Source of the DNA: DAOUKH01 sp034421515
Lineage (GTDB): Bacteria; Chloroflexota; Dehalococcoidia; SHYB01
Reading direction: 5' to 3'
Length of the DNA: 21,720 nucleotides
Assembly (NCBI GenBank): GCA_034421515.1
Contig: DAOUKH010000078.1
Coordinates: 1-21,720 of the forward strand
This document shows, piece after piece, positions 7,413-14,520 of this stretch. A model generated the notes under the pieces. The model had not been told where the DNA came from. It did not search any database and saw only the letters and a program-made list of their open reading frames with translations. The first letter of the stretch is position 1. Every line of letters begins with the position of its first letter. Made by a program: the position numbers and the translations under genes.

Positions 7413-7449
7413 GCGCACGCCGCTTCCCGCCTGGGCTTCAGCGCGTCGT

Positions 7450-7479
7450 TTGACGGGGGAGGTTCGACGGCAAGACAAT
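7450..7479 (+). promoter_or_regulatory. amt promoter, sigma70-like
   Basis: TTGACG (7450-7455) and GACAAT (7474-7479) are separated by 18 bases, about 27 bases before the amt ATG. Between them and the gene lies a purine-rich Shine-Dalgarno. No NtrC- or sigma54-type (GG-N10-GC) element is evident to me. The site is divergent from pcrA. Confidence 0.5.
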
Positions 7480-7506
7480 GACCCCGGAGGAGAGGAGACC
7501 GTTCGC

Positions 7507-8985
7507 ATGATGAGCGCACTCGCGGGTGCGGGCCGCTACCTCACCCTGCCGGTGGGGAAGACGCGGCCCAGGGACGTGTGGCAGGCGCGGGGCCTGACGG
7601 CCCTGGTCATGCTGGCGCTCCTCTTCGCCGGCTTCTGGCTCGTACCCGAGATCGCGAACGCGCAGGACGCCGTGGGCGCGGACACGCTCGCGGCCGATCC
7701 CGACAGCGCGGTCGACTTCGTTTGGACGGTGACCGCCGGCGTCCTGGTCTTCTTCATGCAGGCGGGCTTCGCTTTCCTCGGCGCGGGCCTCGTCCGGTCG
7801 AAGAACACCGTGAGCTACCTGACGCGGGGCTTCATGGGCTTCGCCATCGCGAGCCTGGCTTATTGGGCCTTCGGCTTCGCGTTCATGTTCGGCGGATCGG
7901 GCAGCCTCGGACTCAAAGAGGGCAACGACTTCATCGGGGTATCGGGCTTCTTCCTCGCGGGCAACGCTTACGACGTGAGCACCATCGCGCGCTGGTTCTT
8001 CCAGGTGATGCTGGCCGCGACCGCCGCCGCCATCGTGGCCGGGGGCGTCGCGGAACGCATGAAGCTGACCGCCTACCTGGCCTACGGCTTCGTCCTCGCC
8101 GCGCTGATCTACCCCGTCTACGGCCACTGGGTCTGGGGCGGCGGCTGGCTGAGCAGCCTCGAGATCGGGGAGACCGCCGGCTTGGCCGACTTCGCCGGTT
8201 CCGGCGTCGTGCACGCCTTCGCCGGCCTCGCCGCGCTGGTCTGCGCGGCGGCGGTAGGCCCTCGCCTCGGCAGGTTCAGCGCCGACGGTAGGCCGAACCT
8301 CGTCAAGGGGCACAACGTTCCCTTCGTGGCCGTTGGGACCCTCATCCTTTTCCTGGGATGGTTCGGCTTCAACGCGGGTAACGCCGCCGCATCGGCCGAC
8401 CTCCGCATCTCGGTGATCGTCGCCAACACGGTGCTCGCGGGCGCGGCGGGCGCGGTGGTCGCGCTCTACTGGACCATGTTCCGGACGGGCAAGGCCGACC
8501 TCCCCACCGTGTGCAAGGGGGCCCTGGCGGGGCTCGTCGGCGTCTCCGCCGGCTGCGCCTTCGTGGCCCCCTGGGCGGCCGTGCTCATCGGCGCCCTCGC
8601 CGTGCCGGTCATGCTCGGCACGAAGTTCGTCGTTGAGCGGATTCTGCGCGTGGACGACGTCACCGGCGTGGTCTCGGTCCACGGCGGCGCCGGCATCTGG
8701 GGCGTCCTCGCGGTGGGCATCTTCGCCGACGGCAGCTACGGCATCTCCGGCTTCATCGACGGCAACGGCGAGCAGTTCGTCATCCAGATCATCGGCGCGC
8801 TTGCGCTCATCGGCTGGGTCGTGATCACCGCCGGCGCGGTCTGCTGGGCGCTCAACAGGACCATGGGCCTGCGGACGAGCCGCGAAGATGAGCTCAGCGG
8901 GCTCGACCTACCCCAGCACGGCGCCGAGGCGTACCCGGAGGAGCAGCCGCTGCCCGAGCTGATGGCCGAGGAGGATGAGCCCTAG
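7507..8985 (+). CDS. amt: Ammonium transporter (Amt/Mep/Rh family)
   Basis: Trimeric inner-membrane channel moving ammonium into the cell. 492 residues from ATG 7507, chosen because GGAGGAGAGGAG (7486-7497) lies 9 bases upstream; the frame is open further up but overlaps the promoter. Residues 30-46 form a hydrophobic helix ending in an ANA/QD signal-peptidase-like site (50-53), as in Amt proteins with a cleaved leader. The core has about eleven membrane helices with DFAGSGVVH (D228, H236), WFGFNAG (285-291) and VHGGAGIWG (H392), giving the conserved aspartate and twin pore histidines. The cytoplasmic tail is acidic and Pro/Glu-rich (about 465-492). No glnK/glnB is adjacent, which is unusual for amt. 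It converges on an SDR gene. Confidence 0.95.
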   Translation: MMSALAGAGRYLTLPVGKTRPRDVWQARGLTALVMLALLFAGFWLVPEIANAQDAVGADTLAADPDSAVDFVWTVTAGVLVFFMQAGFAFLGAGLVRSKNTVSYLTRGFMGFAIASLAYWAFGFAFMFGGSGSLGLKEGNDFIGVSGFFLAGNAYDVSTIARWFFQVMLAATAAAIVAGGVAERMKLTAYLAYGFVLAALIYPVYGHWVWGGGWLSSLEIGETAGLADFAGSGVVHAFAGLAALVCAAAVGPRLGRFSADGRPNLVKGHNVPFVAVGTLILFLGWFGFNAGNAAASADLRISVIVANTVLAGAAGAVVALYWTMFRTGKADLPTVCKGALAGLVGVSAGCAFVAPWAAVLIGALAVPVMLGTKFVVERILRVDDVTGVVSVHGGAGIWGVLAVGIFADGSYGISGFIDGNGEQFVIQIIGALALIGWVVITAGAVCWALNRTMGLRTSREDELSGLDLPQHGAEAYPEEQPLPELMAEEDEP

Positions 8986-8991
8986 GGGCTC
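8977..8991. terminator. Short hairpin around the amt stop codon
   Basis: GAGCCC-TAG-GGGCTC is a perfect 6-bp inverted repeat whose loop is the amt stop codon. It lies between the convergent amt and SDR genes and could act in either direction. There is no T tract and the stem is short, so the terminator call is tentative. Confidence 0.35.
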
Positions 8992-9010
8992 TCCCCGTCA
9001 CGGCCGGCGG

Positions 9011-9823
9011 CTACCAGGGCATGGAGACGCCGCCGTTGGGGTGGATGATCTGCCCCGTGACGAACTCCCCGGTCTGGGAGACGAGGTAGAGGATCGCGTG
9101 GGCGATGTGGTCGGGGTGGCCGGCCAGCCCAAGGGGGCTGCGCTCCTGAGTGGCCTGGATGAAGGCGTCCCTGCGTCCGGGGACCTCGTTGCCCTCGTCG
9201 TCGAGCCAGTGCCGCTCGGTGAAGCCGGTGATCACCATGCCGGGGGCGATGGTGTTGACGCGAATCCCGTGGGCCGCGCCCTCCTTGGCGGCGGTCTTGC
9301 TGAGCATCGCGACGGCCGCCTTCGACATGCCGTAGAGGGACCAGGTCTCGGTGCCGGGCGAGTCGATGATGCCCGAGGAGACGTTGACGATGTTGCCCGA
9401 TTTCTGGGGGATCATCGCCTTGAGGGCGTGCTTGACGCCGAAGAAGACGCCCTTGAGGTTGATGGCGAAGAGGTCGTCCATCATCTGCTCGGTGGTGTCG
9501 ACGATGAGGCTCTGCTGGGGGATGCCGGCGATGTTGCCCATGATGTCGATGCGGCCGTGGTCGGCGACGGCCTTGGCGACAAGGGCCTCGACCTCGGCCT
9601 CGTTGGTGACGTTGCAGCGCACGGTGGAGACCTTGCCGCCGGTGTCCTCGATGAAGCGGGCGGTCTCGTCGAGGCCCGCCTCGTTGATGTCGGCGAGGAT
9701 GACGGTGGCGCCGGCCTGGGCGAGGACGATGCCGGTGCTGCGGCCCATGCCGCTTGCTCCGCCGGTGAGACAGGCGACCTGCCCGGAGAGATCGAAGAGC
9801 TTGGCGATGTCGGTGGCGGCCAT
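9011..9823 (-). CDS. Short-chain dehydrogenase/reductase (classical SDR), first of three
   Basis: 270-residue NAD(P)-dependent oxidoreductase with a Rossmann fold. TGGASGMG (20-27) binds the dinucleotide, and D45 at the end of strand 2 points to NAD(H). The catalytic set is N122, S150, Y164 and K168 (YGMSK). The usual NNAG is replaced by NIAG (97-100). A longer loop between 195 and 220 (HWLDDEGNEVPGRRD) probably forms the substrate lid. The end VTGQIIHPNGG matches the family. The ATG at 9823 has AAGGAG 7 bases upstream and its own TTGACT/TAGATT promoter, so it is probably monocistronic. The substrate cannot be told from sequence; such enzymes act on alcohols, ketones or sugars. Confidence 0.92.
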   Translation of the reverse strand: MAATDIAKLFDLSGQVACLTGGASGMGRSTGIVLAQAGATVILADINEAGLDETARFIEDTGGKVSTVRCNVTNEAEVEALVAKAVADHGRIDIMGNIAGIPQQSLIVDTTEQMMDDLFAINLKGVFFGVKHALKAMIPQKSGNIVNVSSGIIDSPGTETWSLYGMSKAAVAMLSKTAAKEGAAHGIRVNTIAPGMVITGFTERHWLDDEGNEVPGRRDAFIQATQERSPLGLAGHPDHIAHAILYLVSQTGEFVTGQIIHPNGGVSMPW

Positions 9824-9865
9824 GAGGGACTCCTTATCGGATGAGCAGGGGATGCGCGCCCGCTG

Positions 9866-9894
9866 AATCTAGGGCGGGCCGCGGGGCAAGTCAA
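9866..9894 (-). promoter_or_regulatory. Promoter of the first SDR gene
   Basis: On the minus strand TTGACT (9889-9894) and TAGATT (9866-9871) are spaced by exactly 17 bases, about 40 bases before the ATG with its AAGGAG site. This is one of the best sigma70-like matches in the window. Confidence 0.7.
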
Positions 9895-9952
9895 GCCGCT
9901 CGTTGTGAGTGATAGGGGCGGCAGCGTCGAGCGACAGGCAGTGGTGGGCTCG

Positions 9953-10012
9953 CGCCCTCCCTCAGTCCCTCCCTGAGGAAGGGAGGGTTAAGACCTTCCC
10001 AGAGGGGGAGAG
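9953..10012 (+). repeat. REP-like dispersed hairpin repeat, copy A
   Basis: The stem CCCTCCC (9967-9973) with GGGAGGG (9981-9987) around a 7-base loop is followed by TTAAG. It belongs to a family with the copies at 14398-14512 and 17796-17840: a CCCTC-rich lead, a stem-loop, then GGGAGG-like sequence running into TTAAG. It lies between tilS and the first SDR gene. Confidence 0.6.
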
Positions 10013-10031
10013 GCCGGAGGAGCGGGCCTCG

Positions 10032-11468
10032 CTAGCCGGCGGCGCCGTTGCGCGGGATGAACTCGACGCGGAGGGCCTCGGGCGCGCCGTCGCGGACTTT
10101 GGCCCGTTCGCCGAGGCGGTGGCCGACGACCCAGATGATCTCGCCGTCCGCGAGGAGGAGGGGGGCGCCGTCGCGGTCGGCGCGGGGGACTTTGGCGTCG
10201 ACGAAGAAGTCCTGCAGCGACTTGCTCTCGCGCATCCCCAGCGGCTGGAAGCGGTCGCCGTGGCGGCGGCTCCGGACGGTGACGCGGCAGGCGGCGGCGG
10301 GATCGAGGTGGGCAGCGTAGCGGCCGTCGGGGAAAGGCTCGGAAACGGGGACGAGCCGCCCCTCGACGCGCCAGGGGCCGGCGTCGGCGACGCCCGGCAG
10401 GGTCAGGTCGTGGGGCTCGATGGGCGCGGCTGGCGGTGGGGACGGCCCCACGCGCAGGACGAGGTCGGCCGATTCGGTATAGGCGGCGACTCCGCCGGGG
10501 AGGTCGGCGCGCCGACCCGAAGCGCCCGCGCATAAGTCGTCGACGGCGTCGAGGTGGCGGGAGCCGAGCCCTTGAAGAGCAGGGACGAACTCCCGTAGGG
10601 CCTCGCGGAGCACGTGGGCGCGGAGCGCGGGGTGCTGCGCCGCGAGTTGGGCCCGCGGCAGGGCGACGGCGTCGCCGCGGGTGGAGGCGTTGGACTTCAG
10701 CCAGTCGCGGGCCTGGGCGTCCAGGTAGTCGATGGCCTGGGCGGCGAGGTCGGCGAAGCGGGCGGCGTTGCCGCCGGCCTCGACGTTGACCTTCCGTAAG
10801 GCGGGCAGCACCTCGCGCCGGATGCGGTTGCGGGCGAAGTCGAGCGAGTCGTTGGAAGTATCGTGGCGGGGGCTGAGGTTGCGGGCGGCGCAGTAGGCCT
10901 CCGTGTCTGCGCGCGACAGGCCGAGGAGGGGCCGTCCGACGCGGAGGTCGCCGTCGGGCGATCTCCAGGAGGAGAGGGGGCGAATGCCGCCGAGCCCGGC
11001 GAGGCCGGCACCGCGCGTCAGGTGCAGCAGGACGGTCTCGGCCTGATCGTCGGCGGTGTGCGCCACGAGGACAATGTCCGCACCGCGGCGTCGGGCGACC
11101 CGCGCGAAGAAGTCGTAGCGGGCGTTGCGCCCCGCCTCTTCCAGCGATTGCCGTGCCTCCTTGGCGAGCGCGGCTACGTCGGCGTGCTCGGTATCGAGGG
11201 GGAGGCCGAGCCGGTCGCAGAGGCCAGCGACGTAGGCGGCGTCGGCGCGGCCTTCGTCGCCGCGCAGGCCGTGGTCGAGGTGGGCGGCTTGGACGTCGAC
11301 GCCGGTCTCCTCCCGGAGGGACGCGGCGGCGTCGAGGAGGCAGACGGAGTCGGGGCCGCCGGAGACGCCGGTGATTGCGCGTCGCGCCTCGACAAGGGCG
11401 GCGTGCTCATCGTAGAAGGCCCGTACGGCGCTCAGCACGCGGCGAACGGGGCCGTCCGCTCGATTCAT
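10032..11468 (-). CDS. tilS: tRNA(Ile)-lysidine synthetase TilS
   Basis: Converts C34 of the CAU-anticodon tRNA-Ile to lysidine using ATP and lysine, allowing AUA decoding; normally essential. 478 residues. The PP-loop SGGPDS (36-41) is followed by LDHGLR (64-69), RYDFF (117-121) and HTADDQAET (137-145), the standard TilS signatures. The middle is the substrate-binding domain. The C-terminal domain carries RRHGDRFQPLGM and KSLQDFFVDAKVPR, as in long-form TilS. The ATG at 11468 has GGAGG 10 bases upstream, and the DUF2344 stop is 17 bases before it, so it is the last gene of a three-gene operon. The common partners hpt and ftsH are not beside it. Confidence 0.96.
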   Translation of the reverse strand: MNRADGPVRRVLSAVRAFYDEHAALVEARRAITGVSGGPDSVCLLDAAASLREETGVDVQAAHLDHGLRGDEGRADAAYVAGLCDRLGLPLDTEHADVAALAKEARQSLEEAGRNARYDFFARVARRRGADIVLVAHTADDQAETVLLHLTRGAGLAGLGGIRPLSSWRSPDGDLRVGRPLLGLSRADTEAYCAARNLSPRHDTSNDSLDFARNRIRREVLPALRKVNVEAGGNAARFADLAAQAIDYLDAQARDWLKSNASTRGDAVALPRAQLAAQHPALRAHVLREALREFVPALQGLGSRHLDAVDDLCAGASGRRADLPGGVAAYTESADLVLRVGPSPPPAAPIEPHDLTLPGVADAGPWRVEGRLVPVSEPFPDGRYAAHLDPAAACRVTVRSRRHGDRFQPLGMRESKSLQDFFVDAKVPRADRDGAPLLLADGEIIWVVGHRLGERAKVRDGAPEALRVEFIPRNGAAG

Positions 11469-11484
11469 GGGTGATCTTCCTCCG

Positions 11485-12180
11485 TCAGCCCCGGCCGCGC
11501 TTGCGGCGGCGCTTGGACGGCGCGGCTAGCACGATGCGGGAGCGGTGGACGGCGGTCGGCGTGTCGGCGCCGAGGGCGGCGGCGACCTGCTCGGGGCGGC
11601 CGCTGGCTTCGGGGTCGGTCTGCAGGACCATGCCGATGGTGGCCTCGCCGCCGCCGGCGTCCTCGAGCCAGAGGTCGTGGACCTGCTTGCGAAGGTCGTA
11701 GCGCCGCACCTCTTTCTCGCGCTGGTGCTCCCAGGGCAGGGTCTCCGCCTCTAGGAGGTCGTCGATGGCCTGCTCCAAGCGCTCGACGGAGCCGGCGGCG
11801 CCGTTCTCCGAGCAGGGCACGGTGACGAGGTATTCGGACTCGCGGACGAGGGATTGGAGGGATGGCGAGTCGATGGGGATCTCCTCGGTGCCGTAGACGT
11901 GGAGGTCGGGCAGGAGCTGGGGCTCGATTTGCTTGAGGAAGTAGAAGCCGGAGATGCGGCGGTTGAGGTAGACGTCGAGGAGCTCGCCCTCGCTGGTGAC
12001 GCCGACGGGGAGCGCGGCGGCGATGGAGATGCGGGGGCGCGGGTTGCGTCCCTCGGAGTAGGCGACGGGGACGGCGGCGCGCCGGAAGAGCCGGCGCCAC
12101 ATGCGGATCATGTCGAGGTGCGCCAGGTATTGGAGAGCGCCGGAGCGTCCGTAGTTAACTCTGAGGCGTTGCACTGCCAT
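11485..12180 (-). CDS. DUF2344 (TIGR03936, radical-SAM-linked) protein
   Basis: 231 residues. The N-terminus LRVNYGRSGALQYLAHLDMIRMWRRLFRRA and the following SEGRNPRPRISIAAALPVGVTSEGELLDVYL are typical of TIGR03936. In many bacteria this domain is fused to, or sits beside, a TIGR03960 radical SAM protein. YDLRKQVHDLWL and GRPEQVAAAL recur in the C-terminal half. The tail is strongly basic (SKRRRKRGRG), suggesting nucleic-acid contact. Its first 26 bases overlap the end of the CNNM gene, and tilS follows after 17 bases, so translation is probably coupled. Function is unknown; the placement hints at RNA metabolism (inference). No radical SAM partner is in the window. Confidence 0.85.
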   Translation of the reverse strand: MAVQRLRVNYGRSGALQYLAHLDMIRMWRRLFRRAAVPVAYSEGRNPRPRISIAAALPVGVTSEGELLDVYLNRRISGFYFLKQIEPQLLPDLHVYGTEEIPIDSPSLQSLVRESEYLVTVPCSENGAAGSVERLEQAIDDLLEAETLPWEHQREKEVRRYDLRKQVHDLWLEDAGGGEATIGMVLQTDPEASGRPEQVAAALGADTPTAVHRSRIVLAAPSKRRRKRGRG

Positions 12181-13441
12181 CGGGCGGCCTCGTTACCAGA
12201 ATCTTCTCGATCTTGACCCCGTCCATCTCGCTCACGGTGAGGCGTAGGCTCCCGGCGCGCACCTGTTCGCCGTCGCGGGGGATGCGGCCGAGAGTGGCGA
12301 GGACGAAGCCGGCGAGGGTCTCGTAGCCCTCCTCGTCGGGGAGGCCGAGGTGCAGGCGTTCGTTCGCCTCGTCGACACGCATGCCGGCGTCGACCTGGAA
12401 GGTGAGCTCGTCGATGGTCTCGACCTCCTCCTCCTCGTCCTCCTCGGTGTCGGCGATCTTGCCGACGACCTCGCCGACGATCTGCTTCACGGTGAGGAGG
12501 CCGGCGATGACGCCGAACTCGTCGATGAGCATGACCAGCTGCGCGCCCTGCGACCGCATCTCGACGAAAAGGTCGTCGATGTGCTTGGTCTCGGGGTAGA
12601 AGTAGGCCTGCCGGACCAGCGGCGCGATGGGGTCGTCTTTGGTGAGGGCGCTTTGGCTGTAGGCGCGTAGCACGTCCTTGGCTGAGATCGTGCCGACGAC
12701 GTTGTCGGGGGCGGACTCGTAGACGGGGAACCGGGTGTGGGACTCCGTGGCGTAGGCCTGGAGGAAGTCGTCGAAGGTGGCGTCCTTGGAGAGGAAGACG
12801 ATCTCCGGGCGCGGGGTCATGATCTCGCGGGCCTGGAGGTCGCCGAACCGGAACGCCTTGTGGATGAACTCGGCCTCGGTCTCTTCGACGGCACCCTCGG
12901 TGGTGCCGACGCGGACGAGGGTGCGCAGCTCTTCCTCGCTGATCGAAGGGGCCGTGCTGCGGGAGCTTGAGAAGGGGCGGGTGATCGCCGCGCTGATCCT
13001 CTGGAGCACGACCGCTAGCGGGAAGAGGACCCACTGGGCCAGCTCGAGCGGACGGAGGTAGAGGAAGAGGAGCTGCTCGGGGTAGCGGGCGGCGATGGTC
13101 TTGGGTACGGCCTCGCCGATGATGACGATGCCCACGGTGGTGACGACGGTGGCGACGACCACGCCGACGCCGCGGGAGCCGTCGAGTAAGTCGAAGGCGA
13201 GAGCGGTGGCGATCGAGGCGAGGGCGAGGTTGACCGCGTTGTTGCCCAGGAGGACGGTCGAGAGGAAGCGCTCGGGGTTGTCCTTCAGGCGGGCGAGACG
13301 GTCGGCGCGGGGGTAGCCGGTCTCGCGGAGGTGGGTGACGCGGACGCGCTGCAGGGCGAAGTAGGCGGTTTCCGAGCTAGAGAAGAAGGCGGAGAGGGCC
13401 AGAAACAGGACCAGCAGAACGACGGTTAATTCGGTGTCCAT
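12155..13441 (-). CDS. CNNM/CBS-domain membrane protein (HlyC/CorC family)
   Basis: 428 residues in three parts. The N-terminal CNNM (DUF21) domain, about 1-160, has four hydrophobic segments with SSSETAYFAL (21-30), LLGNNAVNLA (64-73) and GEAVPKTIA (109-117). A CBS pair follows, introduced by DLQAREIMTPR (201-211). The CorC_HlyC domain occupies about the last 80 residues (ETLAGFVLATLGRIPRDGE). These inner-membrane proteins are linked to magnesium and sodium export or homeostasis; the older label hemolysin is misleading. The ATG at 13441 has a poor Shine-Dalgarno. It is first in the CNNM-DUF2344-tilS operon, with a TTGGAG/TACGAT promoter overlapped by interlocked inverted repeats. Confidence 0.93.
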   Translation of the reverse strand: MDTELTVVLLVLFLALSAFFSSSETAYFALQRVRVTHLRETGYPRADRLARLKDNPERFLSTVLLGNNAVNLALASIATALAFDLLDGSRGVGVVVATVVTTVGIVIIGEAVPKTIAARYPEQLLFLYLRPLELAQWVLFPLAVVLQRISAAITRPFSSSRSTAPSISEEELRTLVRVGTTEGAVEETEAEFIHKAFRFGDLQAREIMTPRPEIVFLSKDATFDDFLQAYATESHTRFPVYESAPDNVVGTISAKDVLRAYSQSALTKDDPIAPLVRQAYFYPETKHIDDLFVEMRSQGAQLVMLIDEFGVIAGLLTVKQIVGEVVGKIADTEEDEEEEVETIDELTFQVDAGMRVDEANERLHLGLPDEEGYETLAGFVLATLGRIPRDGEQVRAGSLRLTVSEMDGVKIEKILVTRPPDGSATPQS

Positions 13442-13490
13442 CGCAGGCGCAGCCTGGGCCTCATTTGCCCGGCGCCCCTAGAAGCCTCCT

Positions 13491-13516
13491 CGATTCGAGT
13501 ACGTTCTGAATCGTAC
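13491..13516. promoter_or_regulatory. Interlocked inverted repeats, possible operator
   Basis: CGATTC (13491-13496) pairs with GAATCG (13508-13513) across 11 bases, and GTACG (13499-13503) pairs with CGTAC (13512-13516) across 8 bases. The two palindromes interleave and cover the -10 and start region of the CNNM-DUF2344-tilS operon. Mutually exclusive structures or a repressor site are possible. No matching regulator is recognised. Confidence 0.4.
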
Positions 13517-13539
13517 CAGATTGGGGCACCGCGCTCCAA
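13510..13539 (-). promoter_or_regulatory. Probable promoter of the CNNM-DUF2344-tilS operon
   Basis: On the minus strand TTGGAG (13534-13539) and TACGAT (13510-13515) are spaced by 18 bases, in the 109-base gap before the operon. The leader would be about 60 bases. The match to consensus is moderate. Confidence 0.4.
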
Positions 13540-13550
13540 CGGGTGGCCGC

Positions 13551-14327
13551 TCAGCGCGCGGTGTAGCCCCCGTCGACGACGAGGACGTGGCCGGTGACGA
13601 AGGAGGCTTCGTCGGAGGCGAGGTAGAGGACGGCGTTGACGATGTCGTCGGCGGTGCCGACCCGGCCGAGGGGAATCTGGGCGGCCATGTCGGCGGTGAG
13701 GCGGCGGCGGTCATCGTCCGAGCGGCCGTCGGCGCCGCCCTGGGCGGTGAAGACGTTGGTGTAGCCGGGGGCGACGGCGTTGACGCGGATGCCGTCGGGG
13801 GCGAGCTGGGAGGCGAGGGTGCGTGTGAAGGCGATGAGACCGCCCTTGGAGGCGGCGTAGGAGACGGCCCCAATGGCGACGAGCCCGGCGAAGGAGGCGG
13901 TGTTGACGATGGCGCCGCCGCCGGAGCGGCGCATGTGGGGCACCGCGGCTTTGGCGGTGTGGAACATGCCCTTCAGGTTGGTGTCGAGGATGACATCCCA
14001 GTCGTCGGCAGGCACGTCCTCAATGGGGGTCTGGCGGTGCGGGGAGGGGCGTCCCGCGTTGTTGAAGAGGATGTCGAGGCGCCCGAACCGGGCCGCGGCG
14101 GCGTCGATTGCGGCGCGGACGGCGGGCTCGTCGCGCACGTCGGCGGGGACGAAGAGGGCTTCGCCGCCGGCCTGTTCGACCGCGCGGGCGGTGGCGTAGC
14201 CTCCTTCCTCGGCGACATCGAGCAGCCCGACCTTCGCGCCTTCGCGGGCGAAGCGGAGGGCGGCGGCGCGTCCGAAGCCGGAGGCCCCCCCGGTGATGAA
14301 GGCGGCCTTGCCGTTCAATCTAGCCAC
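13551..14327 (-). CDS. Short-chain dehydrogenase/reductase (classical SDR), second of three
   Basis: 258-residue Rossmann-fold oxidoreductase. TGGASGFG (12-19) binds the cofactor, D37 suggests NAD(H) preference, and NNAG (89-92) is intact. The catalytic set is N117, S145, Y157 and K161 (YAASK). The start is GTG 14327 (VARLNGKAAFITGG) with AGGAG 9 bases upstream. The frame is open to 14582, but that extension runs through the repeat hairpins and across the end of the next gene, so I reject it. The C-terminus ASFVTGHVLVVDGG is near-identical, also in DNA, to that of the third SDR, which lies upstream across a repeat-filled gap of 193 bases. The two are probably paralogues from tandem duplication. 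Substrate unknown. Confidence 0.92.
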   Translation of the reverse strand: MARLNGKAAFITGGASGFGRAAALRFAREGAKVGLLDVAEEGGYATARAVEQAGGEALFVPADVRDEPAVRAAIDAAAARFGRLDILFNNAGRPSPHRQTPIEDVPADDWDVILDTNLKGMFHTAKAAVPHMRRSGGGAIVNTASFAGLVAIGAVSYAASKGGLIAFTRTLASQLAPDGIRVNAVAPGYTNVFTAQGGADGRSDDDRRRLTADMAAQIPLGRVGTADDIVNAVLYLASDEASFVTGHVLVVDGGYTAR

Positions 14328-14397
14328 GGGAGGGCGCTCCTGTCTGTGGAGGCGGTGGGCTTCGATGACCTGTGGTGGTTGGGAGGAGGGGCCCCTC

Positions 14398-14512
14398 ATC
14401 TCAATCTTCTCCCGTGGGGAGAAGAGGGAAGACCTCCCCGCCCCGCCGGCGCGCCCTGCGGGCGCGTGCCCTCTCTCAAATCTCCCCCTGAGGGGGAGAG
14501 GCTTAAGGGGGG
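14398..14512 (+). repeat. REP-like dispersed hairpin repeat, copy B (longest)
   Basis: Three perfect stem-loops in a row: CTTCTCCC-GTG-GGGAGAAG (14406-14424), CGCGCCC-TGC-GGGCGCG (within 14449-14470) and TCTCCCCC-TGA-GGGGGAGA (14481-14499), then CTTAAG. The last module matches copies A and C. The middle module nearly matches 130-151 near the groEL end. It fills the gap between the second and third SDR genes and may end the transcript of the Rieske operon. Confidence 0.65.
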
Positions 14513-14520
14513 TGGTCCTC

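Noticed and set aside
7401..7508. N-terminal extension of the PcrA frame to 7508
   Set aside because: It overlaps the amt promoter and start, and PcrA proteins begin near DYLEGLNPPQ. The -10 box at 7407-7412 fits the shorter start.
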